A stretch of 64,000 nt of DNA from Batillaria attramentaria (GCA_018292915.2 JACVVK020000054.1:782001-846000); one strand, 5' to 3'; positions 13,564 through 24,137 are shown, numbered from the stretch's first letter. A program made the numbers and translations. Notes: generated by a model from the sequence alone, not told the origin.

Positions 13564-13568
<5 letters not shown>

Positions 13569-13626
<58 letters not shown>

Positions 13627-13655
13627 TGTGAGTGTGAGTGTGTGTGTGTGTGTGT
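13569..13655. repeat. (GT)n microsatellite with GA interruptions
   Basis: About 43 units with three spaced TGAG interruptions near 13622-13640. Confidence 0.97.
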
Positions 13656-13719
13656 CCATTTGTTTTGGTTTTCTTAAAATTTAGTGTTGTGTGACAGTGT
13701 TCTGTTCTCTCTCTCTCTC

Positions 13720-14398
13720 TCACGCTCTCCAAACACACCAACCTGCCGCTCCGCGCTGGAAACCGACCTACATCCTCCACCTGGCTCGAGTTACCTCCCG
13801 TTCGGCCAAGCTGATTTCCATTTTTTGTATTTAGCAACTGTGGCGCTCAGGTTTACGTTCTATCGCGCGCAATCAGTGTCGAACACTACAATTACACTGT
13901 GTTTTGAGCCGGGGCATGATTGAATCTGAACGAAGCCCGTGCCCCAAGTCAAAGACCGGAGAGTGGGACATTAGCGCAAGTTGTGTTCAGTACGCGCCAA
14001 ATTAGCGGGGGATCCAATTTCGGCCTTCGGGTCTTCAGACAATGTTGAATCAAGTGTCTAACATACAGTGAAAGGGCGTCAGCAACAGGTGCGGAAATAA
14101 GAGATGGAAACTAAACTTACCGTATTTGTATTCCGAACCCCCTCCCCCGCCAGACACCTATCATTTTCATATTAATATCACTCTCGTACCCCCCCTCCCC
14201 CACCCCCAGCCTCATCACACCATCTTGTCCACCCTCCCACCCCGTCCATCACCTTCCACCCACCCCCATCCTACCCATATCACCTCCAATTAAACTGGAC
14301 TTTTATACAGCTTAAATGAGTTTTTGGATATGTTCACCTGGTTCAAAGTTTCTGTATCGGATATCCGATTTCCTTCAAGCAGTTCTTCCATTTTGGAT

Positions 14399-14400
<2 letters not shown>
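13720..14400. other. No gene seen
   Basis: Unique-looking to about 14120, then C-rich low complexity (14140-14280). Confidence 0.55.

Positions 14401-14401
<1 letters not shown>

Positions 14402-14476
<75 letters not shown>
14402..14476. repeat. (AG)n microsatellite
   Basis: About 37 uninterrupted units. Confidence 0.98.
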
Positions 14477-14478
<2 letters not shown>

Positions 14479-14681
14479 TTAATTATCTTCGAAATAGTGT
14501 ACTTCACTCCGAGTGGTCATACAGGCACATTCCTTAAAAATAACAAGTCGTTACCAAAGCTTATGCGCTGTCCGAAGAGCGCTGAGAATGACCTCACAAG
14601 CCGTTTGGCGCCCCATAAACAGAATGCGAACTTCTCTCCATCGCCCCAATCCCTCCTCCATCCCCCCGCCCCTGCCCCCTG

Positions 14682-14717
14682 CCCCCCCCCCCCCCAAAAA
14701 AAAAAAAAAAAAAAAAA
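14682..14717. repeat. Poly(C)-poly(A) composite tract
   Basis: C14 passes directly into A22. One of eight such junctions in the window, all of the same polarity. Confidence 0.97.
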
Positions 14718-15094
14718 TCAATTCCAAGTTGTTCAAATAGCGATTAAGAAAGATTTCTGCGAAGGAGCTGGCGAGTTCTCCCATAATCTGATAATGTCAT
14801 CATGTCACGAGTGACCCCTCAACAACCAATTAATAGGAGCATTTGACTTGAAAGTCTTGATAACTGGGGCACTGACAGTTCTTTTGAATGCCTCCGTTTT
14901 CTCCTTACAATACATTTTCGGGGGTTTCTTTTAATCCCACCAAGCCGCTGCGTTATTTGCGATAGAACGGACGGTGAAGCTGATGATCGCTACCATCGTT
15001 CATCTTTCGGCCTTCTCTAATATTGCAACACTTCGAGCCCCCTCCCCCCCCTCCCCCAAATGGGACCAGTTTTCATTCTCCGGAGCGGACGGGA

Positions 15095-15404
15095 TTAACT
15101 CATTCAACACTGGCAGTTTTTTCCCTTCCTTGACACTCCTTGGAAACTAGGCGTTTGGAGGTGTTAGTAAAAAAAAAAAAAATTGAAAATATATATATAT
15201 ATATATAGAGCTCTTGTCACATTGAGGACCGCGTATCCAATCCCACCCTGCACAACGTCCGAACACTTCCAAAGCGGGTATTTGAAATTTGCAGTGCACT
15301 GGTCGCGTGAACTGTGCGGTCCGTGACCCCGTATGCGACCCCTAATGCTCAAACGCTGTGCAGGGCCAGACCGGATACACGGTCCTTAGTGCTGAAAGAG
15401 TTAA
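15095..15404. mobile_element. TTAA-flanked MITE with long subterminal inverted repeat (piggyBac-like)
   Basis: Left end TTAACTCATTCAACACT; right end, inverted, TTAACTCTTTCAGCACT (two mismatches in 17). Inside, about 42-bp arms pair: TGAGGACCGCGTATCC...CCCTGCACAACG (from 15226) with the inverse of CTGTGCAGGG...GGATACACGGTCCTTA (ending 15387). 310 bp, no transposase. TTAA ends suggest a piggyBac-type origin; mobility is inferred from structure only. Confidence 0.6.
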
Positions 15405-15406
15405 CT

Positions 15407-15640
15407 CAATTCCTGCCAAGTAAGTTTGGGGTTGTGCACCAGCGGCCTCACTAAATAAAACTAATGTCTGTATGGATTTACATTTGGCTCAGTGGGAGTG
15501 TTGCACTTTGATAAAACTCGTGTTTGCTGCAGTAAGAGCCGTTAAGGAACCGTTAATAATGCCGGATTTACGCACACAGGACCAAAACCGAAGAAGGGTA
15601 AAAACGTGGGATACTCGTATGCGGTACGGAATGTGCTAAT
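15407..15640 (+). repeat. Repeat family B, most complete copy
   Basis: About 230 bp from CCAAGTAAGTTTGGGG through GGGAGTGTTGCACTTTGAT, CTGCAGTAAGAGCCGTTAAG and AAAACGTGGGATACTCG to GCGGTACG. Matching copies lie at 43330, 46465, 52437, 58103 and 60515. No TIR or coding frame was found. Probably a non-autonomous interspersed repeat of unknown class. Confidence 0.85.
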
Positions 15641-15711
15641 GTGGCGTGTTAAACAGTTAAACAGCCCAACAATGGGAACAGTTTCGCTCGAAATACTCTA
15701 TCTTGATAATT

Positions 15712-15940
15712 AGTACAGCTCTCAATGCGACACAATGTTGTTAACACTTTGCGCGAGCGGTCCGACATTCAAATTTGACGACTCTTGTTACACTACTGGA
15801 GCGCTCAGGGTGGTCGCTGCGTCACCGAGAACGCTTCTGTTGGCTCAGTGCCAGCATCACAGACGCTGTCACTGTCCAGGTGCCTTAAGTAGTGTAACGA
15901 GAAATACCAGGAAAACGATCTGTGAGTATAACAATGGTAG
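15712..15940 (+). repeat. Repeat family E copy
   Basis: CACTTTGCGCGAGCGGTC, then TTGGCTCAGTGCCAGC and GCTGTCACTGT; shared with 38980-39235 and 43193-43300. Frames through it are not conserved between copies. Confidence 0.75.
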
Positions 15941-16014
15941 TACATGTACTAGCCCTTTTAAGTGTATTGCTATTGTTGGTGCTGTTATCTATTGTTATTT
16001 ATTTATTTCAAATT

Positions 16015-16107
16015 TTATTTTATTTTGATTATATATTTGTTTATTTTATTTTAGTTGTTTATTTTATTTATTTATTTATTTATTTATTGGGGGGGGGGGG
16101 GGGGGGG
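16015..16107. repeat. (TTTA)n region ending in a G20 run
   Basis: ATTTATTTATTTATTTATT leads straight into about 20 G. AT-rich unstable tract. Confidence 0.9.
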
Positions 16108-16139
16108 GCTGGGAGTCTTTTTGTCACAACGGCAATAAC

Positions 16140-17195
16140 ATATCGCTGCACTTAGTCACAACGTCGTCAAATTAAATACATTTGCCCTAGTTTTTAGCCT
16201 GTCCAAGGAAAATCAATAAAAACGCAGCAAAAACATCGGTTTTTGCTTCTTCTTTTTCTTGTGTCTCGTTCATTAAGGTTATAACACGCCGCTTACTTCA
16301 GAACTATCGGCGAGTTTTCAAAGGGTCAGGATCGGCTTTCAACACAGCTGAATTCCCTTTGTGTAAAATTGACACCTGTAATCCCCAATCCCTTTTTTCC
16401 CCCTCCGGTAACTGTTCTTCGGCGACAGAGAGTCGTGATATCTTTCTGATCGCTTGCCCTGGACCCTGTAAAATGAATTTTGCCTAACAATAAAAGACTC
16501 CTTAGTAATAAGACAAAAAAAAAAAAAAAAGCTTGGAAAAATCCTGTTAATATTCTAGCTTTAAAAAGATTTGTAAAACACAATCGTTTCCGCAGCTAAT
16601 AACATCCATTTTTTATACCGTCAGTTTCATCTTTAACCTTAATTTGCTTTCTGTTGTGCTGTTTGTTGTGTCTGGTTTTTTTTTCATTTCCTTGTCCTTA
16701 TTCTTAACGTTGCTCCAAAAGCTGACCCCTCCCTCCCCGGAGCTTTGTCCTCTTTGATTGGTCCACGTGATTCTGGCTTACCTCATACAATACAGAGCGG
16801 GAGGGGAGTGAGGGGAGGGGAGAGTGGACGCACAGTTACAGTGCTGAAGTAAAATGTGTCAAACTCAAGCTTAGCGTCCCTGTTTTCCGCGTAGTAACTT
16901 TGTCTTGTGTTCGAAAACTACGCAAAGCTATTTTCATCCAGTTCTGTTTCTCCTTTTGCGTAAGTAAATAACACACATCACGTATGAAAGCTGACATTTG
17001 TGAAACTAAAATACCGCACCTTTTTTGCGTTTCTAAAACCCAAGGGCTATTTTCGTTACGAATCGTGCCTTCAAAAGAAACGGGGAAAAATGACTATAAT
17101 TTCTGATCTTTCCTTGACAAAGGTTGTTGTATGCAACGCTTTTGAGACACAACCCAGTTACAATCTGAACGCAGGTGAGCAAATATGGGTTTGAA
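16140..17195. other. No gene seen; CCAAT/E-box pair noted
   Basis: Unique-looking sequence. GATTGGTCCACGTGATT (16757-16773) places an inverted CCAAT box next to a CACGTG E-box, followed by a G/A-rich stretch, which could be promoter-like; no transcript start is evident. Confidence 0.35.
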
Positions 17196-17205
17196 CTGTA
17201 TTCAT

Positions 17206-17258
17206 AATAATAATAATAATAATAATTATTATTATTATTATTCAGTATTATTATTATC
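17206..17258. repeat. (AAT)n(ATT)n inverted simple repeat
   Basis: AAT units switch to ATT units at 17224, making a self-complementary tract; similar to 22660-22720. Confidence 0.95.
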
Positions 17259-17984
17259 CCACACGAAGATCGATCGTCCCATATGGAACATGCACAAACA
17301 GATGACAAAAAGATCAAAGCAAACATTTTTCATGGTGCGTCACAGCTGACAGGGATTTTGCAGCATGTCACGTCTGATATTGCCTAAAACCAGTATGTGT
17401 CTTGCAATACGAGTATTACTGCGGTTTGTTGTTGTCCACCCCCTCCCAACACCAGCCCCCCCCCTCACACACACACACAAAATTAATGTAAACAGATGTA
17501 GGACAGTACAGTCAGATCATGAGTCCTCCTCCCCCCCCCCACACGCACACTAGGACTGCCAGCAATATGCATTTTGTTACCCAGGGAGCTTGTGGGCTGT
17601 GGTTGGATTCTCTGCAAATCCAACTTTGGCTAATCGACAAGCGTGATTGACAGCACTCAATAAACCTGTGTATTTCTGGCACACCCGAGATAAGTATCTT
17701 CGTGAATTCCTTGTGAAGTTGTCAGGGATGCAAAACACACCCAGATACATCAATAAGATTCCCCGCTGACCAGTCATTTTACGTTGCACCCGTAAATGTC
17801 ATTAGTGCTATCTCCAGATGTGACATTGACACGGGCATAAACGCACCTGGCCCGGTGGAGCAAACCAGGGTACAGGCAAAATATACAATATACCCGTTAT
17901 GTTGCTTATATTGATTTGTAGTGGTGGTTTGTGGCGTCGAAACACTAGATCTGTCTGTTCTTTTAAAGAAAATGTCCAGGGTTT

Positions 17985-18760
17985 CTAAGCATGACGTGGT
18001 AATGACAATTTCTTTTTAGTAACGTCCTGGGCGAGCATGCGAAAGTCGGGGTTAGGGAGTTTAGCCCCGGGTTAGAGTTTAACTTCGAACTAAACTAGGG
18101 TTAAATTTTCTGTTGTTTTTTGTGTTAAATTAGAAAGCGGGTCCATTCCAGCAAGGTGCTTATGCCGTTATAGAAGGATTTTTGTCTTTCTTTCTTCGCT
18201 TCCTTTTTTTGATTTAATTTTGTGTTGGGGTTTCTTTTGTCCTAGTCTGGGTTAGGCCCGTAGCCGTAAGTTAAATTAACCTCGAGTTTTACATACGGGC
18301 CCTGGCGTGTTCTATGCACTGTCCTACGTATAACGTGACACGGTAAAGCCATTTTTCCAGTAATGCCTTAGCGTTCTAAGAACTGTCCTATTGCCTAAGC
18401 ACTTTCCTATTACGTGACATGGTAAACACAGAATCTTCCAGTATCGTCATAGCGTTCTACGCACTGTCCTGTTTCCTAACACGGCAAAGAACAGCGCCTT
18501 TCCAGTGTCGTCATAGCGCTGTCCTATTACCTGACTTCGTAAAGACCACTTCTTTCGAGTAATGTCATAGCGTTCTAAGCACTGTCCTGTTACTTAACAT
18601 GACAAAGACGACGTCTTTCCAGTAATGTCTAAACGTTCTAAGCGCTATCTTGTTACTTAACATGACAAAGACAACGACTTTCCAGTAATGTCTTTACGTT
18701 CTAAGCGCTGTCCTGTTACCTAACATGGTATAGACAACATTCCATAGATGTCCTGGTGTT
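17985..18760. repeat. 63-64-bp satellite, about seven diverged units
   Basis: Main array 18305-18760. GTTCTAAGCRCTGTCCTGTT recurs at about 18570, 18633 and 18697 (spacing 63-64). Each unit also has ACATGACAAAGACAACG and TTTCCAGTAATGTC. Older units lie to the left, and a decayed relative is at 17985-18045. Confidence 0.9.
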
Positions 18761-18846
18761 TAATTAAGCTTTCAAATGACAAGTACCCAACTGAGTCAGT
18801 CGATCTACGTTATTACTGATACGCTGAACGATGAGGATAGATATAG

Positions 18847-18854
<8 letters not shown>

Positions 18855-18877
<23 letters not shown>
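18855..18877. repeat. Poly(A) run
   Basis: A23 with no recognisable retrotransposed body before it. Confidence 0.95.
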
Positions 18878-19029
18878 CTGGCCGTGAAAATGACTTTCAG
18901 GTCGCAGAAATGCGGCTCCTGTGGTGCTTGTTTACAAGCGTTATTAACATTAATTTTACCGCCTGCAGTGAAACTCGTAAGAGCAGCACAAACTGACATC
19001 AACCTTACAGCCAATCCTAAAACATGACT

Positions 19030-19525
19030 CACATGTATACAATGTATGATACATACAAACATATATTAATCACAAAACGGTCTGTCACTGCACCACAGTC
19101 ACAAGACAGGACAAGTGAACGACAAGGGGAAAAAACGGCACGATTGCAACTGCACAACGGGACTGTGAACTGACAGCTTACTAGCAGTTTTTTTTTGTTT
19201 TTTTTTCCGTTCCTCCACGCAAACCACACCACCAACACACACACACACACGAACGACAACAGAGAAGGTGTTCGTGAGAGTTAACGCCCGTTCCGCACAA
19301 GAGTTACCTGCACCTGACAGTGGCTGCGGAAGGTTTTGTATTTATGAAATAGTTATGTATGTATTCCTTAAAGTTCCAGTCGGAGCAAATTAAAGAGAAA
19401 ATATAGACAATCAAACTCATGTGAAGACAAGAAATACAGACGTTTGACTACTTTAAGTAAAACGAAAATGACATTAATACAAACAAAAATAAACGTGGTA
19501 TACTCTTCCTGAAAAATGCTTCTTA
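19030..19525. other. No gene seen
   Basis: AT-rich; a short CA tract near 19237-19248. Nothing else recognised. Confidence 0.55.
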
Positions 19526-19530
19526 AACGG

Positions 19531-19865
19531 ATTCTGCTTTGTACGATTATCTTTGTAATACTATCCGAAACGCTATAAAGACGAAATCGGAGAGATTAGA
19601 AAAACTGAAGTGGATCCTAGAGGTACATCAATCAACACAATGATTACTGGTCTCCAGATTTTCCTCTCTTTACATAACTCTGGAAATACCTTTTCTGGGG
19701 CTCCATTTTGCTTTGTATGATTGCTTATGAAATACTACCTGAAATGCTCAAAAGATAAAATAACAGATCAGAAGAACTGAAGTGGATCCGTAAAGTACAT
19801 TAACTGACACAATAAAATAAAACTGATCTCCAGATTTGCCTCCCTGGCGATACACGCAAAATATT
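19531..19865. repeat. About 175-bp tandem duplication, diverged
   Basis: TTCTGCTTTGTACGATTATC...ACTGAAGTGGATCC...CTCCAGATTTTCCTC (19531-19690) recurs as TTTTGCTTTGTATGATTGCT...ACTGAAGTGGATCC...CTCCAGATTTGCCTC (19708-19865). Divergence is moderate, so it is older than the duplication at 48139. Confidence 0.9.
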
Positions 19866-19869
19866 TATA

Positions 19870-20680
19870 CATAAAACTGATATCTTATTCTGAGACTCAA
19901 TTTTTATAATCAGGAAAGCTACAGCACTTCAAGAAGACTGAGAAGAACTCGAGACCAAATTTCTTCAAGTTTTGTCTGAAACACAATGACTGGAGAACAC
20001 GACAGAGTGCAAGTAAAACCACCAACACAAAACGCATGCAGAACACCAAAATACCCAAACAGTGAGACGGGCTATCTGAATGCGACATTACTACAGTGGC
20101 ACGACTGACCTCTTTGCAAACGCCGGGGTTGCATGAATCACTACTAGATATGGAATGTCATTAAAACATTCACCAACATTTCTGAAACTTCCGATGTTGT
20201 GTCATCGGACGAAGTACATTTCATATTCTTGCCATGAGTAATTTAAGAGAAAATATAATCTGCAAAATAAATAAAGAAATAAATAAACGAACAAATAAGA
20301 GTTTAAACATGAAAGAGGACAGAAAACATGAAGCTAAGACGTGGGATTTTTTGCTACAGGTACCCTCGACGTCATTCATGTGCCAGAAGAATAAATAAAT
20401 GAATAAATAAATAAATAACCATCCAAGAGGACAAACAATTTCAAACAAGCCAGCAACCACCGACAAGCATCGTCATAGAGGTGGAATGGTGTACGGAGAG
20501 AACCTGTGCCTACTGAAACACGAGACGGTGCAAAGGACGAACTAGCGGCAAATGACCACAAGACTGAAGGCCACAAGTGTGCACAAGAGATAATAGATAA
20601 AAACACCATACACTGGGTCTGTGACCTCATATAGGTCAACCGGAGGGGTCAAGGACCAAGGGGGAATCAGGGGTCAAGGC
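19870..20680. other. No gene seen
   Basis: AT-rich with AAATAA-type runs at 20265-20300 and 20388-20420. Confidence 0.55.
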
Positions 20681-20689
20681 CATGCTCAC

Positions 20690-20719
20690 CCCAGAAATCC
20701 CGCGACATCATGCAAGCTG
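20690..20719 (-). CDS. Candidate 30-nt micro-exon of the minus-strand zinc-finger gene
   Basis: Seen: on the minus strand a long CT-rich tract (TTCTCTCTTTCTCTCTCTTA) leads to CCGACAG, followed by 30 nt and the donor GTGAGC. Length is a multiple of three. The direct frame has a stop. The frame that enters with two bases and leaves with one is open, reads ACMMSRDFW, and joins the exon at 5760, which needs one incoming base. It also accepts the one base left by the 24096-24137 candidate. The chain would read ...TTDH-A-ACMMSRDFW-G-ALGGEGG. Odd: the plus strand also shows weaker splice-like sites here (CACCCCAG and GTAAGAG), so orientation is not certain. No domain is recognised. Inference only; a transcript is needed. 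Confidence 0.38.
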
Positions 20720-21260
20720 CTGTCGGTGGTAAGAGAGAGAAAGAGAGAATAAGAACACTTGTTAGTATTTTTTTTTTTTTGTGGCGAGTTTGGCTTTAAC
20801 ACGGATGGGGGTGGGGGGATGGGTGGGAGGGGGTGCAGGTTGAAAGAGGGGTTTGGGTCAGATGACGATGATGTGATATGATGTTTCAAGTCAACAAATC
20901 AGATGGAAACTCTGCGTCGACAGTGTTGCTGGTGTCTGATGCAGTGCGGATGATAATTATTCTTCTTGCCAGCAAGCTAAAAAAAAAAAGAAAAAAAAAG
21001 AAAAAAACAAAACATAAAAGAGACGTGAGATATAGTGTGACGCTTGCCATTTCGATACTCGGATATCACAGTGGAGATATCCTGCTGCATATCCTGCCTC
21101 CAGGTTTGTACTACGGACCCCGGGTATGGCCGATCGAGAAACATGAGGGCAAAGAAATTATTATCGAAACACATCAGCCGTGCACAGAAAATTAAACTAA
21201 ACCCTTCAGCAAATCCCCAAGCGCTCTAAAGAATTAACTCCGTAAAAAAAGAGAGAAATG

Positions 21261-21280
21261 GAGAGAGAGAGAGAGAGAGA

Positions 21281-21318
<38 letters not shown>
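21261..21318. repeat. (AG)n microsatellite
   Basis: About 29 units with one T interruption. Confidence 0.97.
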
Positions 21319-21322
<4 letters not shown>

Positions 21323-21340
21323 GTTGGGGGGGGGGGGAGG

Positions 21341-21379
21341 GGGTGTTTGGGAGTTTAACGTCCTTTTCCGCCACATACC
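21341..21379 (-). mobile_element. SINE family A tail only
   Basis: GGGAGTTTAACGTCCTTTTC followed by CGCCACATAC is the inverted tail. It then enters T/G homopolymers; the body is missing. Confidence 0.75.
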
Positions 21380-21629
21380 TTTTTTTTCTTTGGGGGGGGG
21401 GGGGGGTGCATGTTAGATATTTAAAGTTTTCAAAAGGAGAGAAAAAAACCCCTAAACCAGCTGTAATTTTTTCATAGACACCCCCCCCCCCTCCCCGATA
21501 AGTGTAATGACATCAGACACAGAGAGAAGGATTGTCCAAAGTGAGTCCATTTGAAAGCCGTGTGTGAAATTCTTACGTCTGGTTAAAAAAAAAAAAAAAG
21601 CTATCAGTTTCAACTATTAAGCGGGGTAG

Positions 21630-21765
21630 GAGTGGGTGGGGGGGGGGGGGAGTTTAACGTCCTTTCCTACCACGTACGGGTGATATCCAAGACGTGGTAG
21701 CGCGAAAAAGGCCAGCACAAATATATGGCCCCAGCCGGAGATTCGAACTCACGACTCGTTCTTCA
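21630..21765 (-). mobile_element. SINE family A, nearly complete
   Basis: Tail (AGTTTAACGTCCTTTCC), body (GGCCAGCACAAATATATGGC) and B-box half (AGATTCGAACTCACGA) are present. The A-box end is lost. Confidence 0.88.
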
Positions 21766-22375
21766 ACTACTAAAACTGAAACCAATTTATAAAAAAAGAA
21801 GGAAAAAAAAACCCTACAACAAACACGTTGCACTACACAACAGGCATGCAAAATGAAAGCAGGTCCTATTTCTTTCTGCATTTCCCCACTCCATTCACAC
21901 TGATAAGAACAACTTTTTTCTTCTTTTTTTCTTTTCTTTCAGCGAGAAATATGAGCATGCAGATCAACACCCTAGGCCTGGCTTTGACGAAACGTCATGA
22001 CTAAGCAGCTTATTATATTAGGTAAAAGCCTTGCCACCAAAGCCCGGTAACATGTGTGTGTACACTAACCCTTGCAGCTGTCTCTTAGCAAGCACATCTA
22101 ACCTTTCGCTTCTCAATATGTAACAAAACACTTACCGAAGTCTACATTTCTCATACCCAGCGCACGCCCTGAAGTTGATTGTACCAAAGATAAAAAAAAA
22201 ATCGCAATAGCATGTAATGACGGTCTTACCCGAAGAGAATGCCCTTAAAGATCGCATGAAAACGATCGTTTTGCTGCTGCCGTTGGAGAGAAGCGGGAAA
22301 AGAAATTGTTCTCTCTATCCATCTATTTCTTTTTTTTTTTTCTTCCTTCTTTTTTTGTTTGTACATCACTGTTAG

Positions 22376-22581
22376 CGAGAGCCTCTAGCGCGAATATCAA
22401 CTCATGCGGCGAAGAAATGGCAGTAACCAGATACGAGGAAACACTTGGAAACGGCGCCCGCCTCAATACAAATGTGAGTAACAAAAACTGCCAGCGTGCA
22501 ACTGGTGCAGCAGCTGAGAATTTTCAATACCGATCACCGAGGGATAACGGTTACGGTCGCTTAAATGACAACATGGAATAC
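22376..22581 (+). CDS. Candidate first coding exon of an unrecognised plus-strand gene (CDS begins 22417)
   Basis: Seen: a long T-rich tract and CACTGTTAG end at 22375, a typical 3' splice site. The exon then has 41 nt of leader and an ATG at 22417 with G at -3 and G at +4. It continues 55 codons to the donor GTAAGA at 22582 and ends on a codon boundary. The peptide begins MAVTRYEETLGNGARL and ends NGYGRLNDNMEY. It is hydrophilic, rich in Asn, Arg and Gly, with no signal peptide, membrane segment or known motif. Composition is far less biased than nearby random frames, which are dominated by simple repeats. Its first plausible partner downstream is the phase-0 segment at 27189-27239. Context: it would lie inside an intron of the minus-strand zinc-finger gene. 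The donor has C at -1, a weakness. Function unknown. Confidence 0.42.
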
Positions 22582-22660
22582 GTAAGAAAAAAGCACCTCT
22601 AAAGGTTGACATTTGTTGGAACATAATTGCATGGCAAAGAACACACTAAAAACCGTACTA
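22582..22660. other. Start of the intron after the plus-strand exon
   Basis: Short unique sequence before the AAT tract; an in-frame stop appears within 21 bases of the donor. Confidence 0.4.
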
Positions 22661-22661
22661 A

Positions 22662-22706
<45 letters not shown>

Positions 22707-22760
22707 TATTATTATTATTTTATTTATATAGCGCTTAATCTACATGTAAAAGAGAAAAGT
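22662..22760. repeat. (AAT)n(ATT)n followed by TTTATATAGCGCTTAAT
   Basis: A long AAT tract inverts to ATT and runs into ATTTATATAGCGCTTAATC. The TATAGCGCTT motif beside a trinucleotide tract recurs in marine invertebrate interspersed repeats and may relate to family C here. Confidence 0.7.
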
Positions 22761-23028
22761 CAGTTGCAATATCGAATTTAAAAAAAAACACAAAAAAACC
22801 AAACAAAACAAAAGCAAACGTCATATCATAACATTTCTTGGCGCCTACTGAAAGAAAATCTTATCATTTTAGCTTACGTCAGGAATTTGAAGCGCCCCAA
22901 TGCACACAGATATCTTCATGAAGTGCATATTAGCAAATTACATAATTTTGTATGCCGACCCACCCCCCCCCCCCAACCCCCTCAACCGACCTACTCCTAC
23001 TAAATAGCCACGACTGCAACCACGACAG

Positions 23029-23064
23029 CCCCCCCCCCCCCCCAAAAAAAAAAAAAAAAAAAAA
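23029..23064. repeat. Poly(C)-poly(A) composite tract
   Basis: C15 directly followed by A21. Confidence 0.97.
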
Positions 23065-23320
23065 GGAAAAAAGGTCGCTCGCGCCGAACTGGCTAAGTCC
23101 ACACTCTTGCACACTAAAACAGCGCTTGTGTACTGACAGCCTTCCTCCAAGTTTCATTTCGAGAGTTTGAAACGGTTCATTTGCGAGTCTGTACCATAAC
23201 ACAAACGGTCATGTTACATTTAAATGGGGCGTAGAGTACCAACTAAGCAGAACTGATAAGCTAACTAGGAAAAAGGTACACTGCATTAGTAACTACGTAG
23301 GCACTGCCTTTATCCCCACG

Positions 23321-24055
23321 TACAACCATTGTTTCTACGTAAAGGACAATGTCATTTTCCCCAGGTAGCTGACAGACATGGCCACTGTCTTCACGTACAG
23401 GACAGACATGGCCATTGTCCTCACATACAGGACAGACATGGCCATTGTCCTCACGTACAGGACAGACATGGCCAGTGTTTCTATGTAAAGGACAATGTCA
23501 CTGTCCTCACGTGCAGGACAGACACTGCCACCGTCCCCACCTACAGGACAGACATAGCCATTGTTTCTACGTAAAGGACAATGTCATTTCCCAAGGTAGC
23601 TGACAGACACGGCAATTGTCCTCACTTACAGGACAGGCACTGCCATTGTTTCTATGTAAAGGACAATGTCATTTTCCCAAGGTAGCTGACAGACATGGCC
23701 ATTGTCCTCACGTACAGGACAGACATGGCCACTGTTTCTGCATACAGGACAATGTCACTGTCTTCACGTGCAGGACAGACACGGCCACTGTCCCCACCTA
23801 CAGGACATTGTTTCTACGTAAAGGACAATGTCATTTTCCCAAGGTAGCTGACAGACACGGCAATTGTCCTCACTTACAGGACATACACTGCCATTGTTTC
23901 TGCATACAGGACAATGTCTTGTCCCCACGTACGGGACAGACATAGCCGTTGTCCCGACGTAGAGGACATTGTCACCATCGAGAGGACATACACTGGCACT
24001 ACATGTATCCCCACTGTTCTCACGCTGAGGACAGACATTTCCATTGTCCCAAAAC
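23321..24055. repeat. 30-bp-period minisatellite with higher-order structure
   Basis: Units such as GGACAGACATGGCCATTGTC plus CTCACGTACA repeat every 30 bp. They alternate with variant units (TTTCTACGTAAAGGACAATG, TTCCCAAGGTAGCTGACAGA), giving a second-order pattern. Because the period is divisible by three, long frames (repeating DRHGHCPHVQ on the plus strand) appear without needing selection. It ends about 40 bp from the donor of the 24096-24137 candidate exon. Confidence 0.95.
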
Positions 24056-24095
24056 AGAAGACAAACTAAGTTCCTATCAGGAGTTGTATACTTAC

Positions 24096-24137
24096 CATGG
24101 TCTGTTGTGTGTGGCTTGCTCCATTTGAAGTAGGAGT
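24096..24137 (-). CDS. Candidate 42-nt micro-exon of the minus-strand zinc-finger gene
   Basis: Seen: on the minus strand CTTCTTTCTTGTTTCAG is followed by 42 nt ending CCATG and then the near-perfect donor GTAAGTATAC. All three frames are open (for example TPTSNGASHTQQTM or SYFKWSKPHTTDH). The frame that fits the downstream exon phases enters with two bases and leaves with one, reading SYFKWSKPHTTDH. Being a multiple of three, it could be skipped without a frameshift, as is common for alternative micro-exons. Neighbours: its donor opens directly onto a 30-bp-period minisatellite (23321-24055). No domain is recognised. The splice sites are the best short-exon pair in the window, but membership in the zinc-finger gene rests on strand and phase alone. 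Confidence 0.48.

Larger units (their letters stand above)
5761..20689 (-). other. Putative 14.9-kb intron of the zinc-finger gene
   Basis: Region between the zinc-finger exon and the next upstream exon candidate on the minus strand. It holds microsatellites, two TTAA-flanked elements, one TA-flanked MITE, SINE copies and a satellite, each listed separately. No open frame with both flanking splice consensus and non-repetitive composition was seen in it on either strand. Confidence 0.4.
20720..22375. other. No further exon seen; SINE pieces and simple repeats
   Basis: Contains a G-rich stretch, an A/G-rich run (20979-21010), an AG tract and two SINE A pieces listed separately. Minus-strand frames lack splice support. 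Confidence 0.5.

Noticed and set aside
23329..23945. Repeat protein with DRHGHCPHVQ units
   Set aside because: Explained by a 30-bp minisatellite whose period is divisible by three; variant units break the frame.
23321..24055. CRISPR-like repeat/spacer array
   Set aside because: Units are contiguous and variant with no unique spacers, and the genome is eukaryotic.
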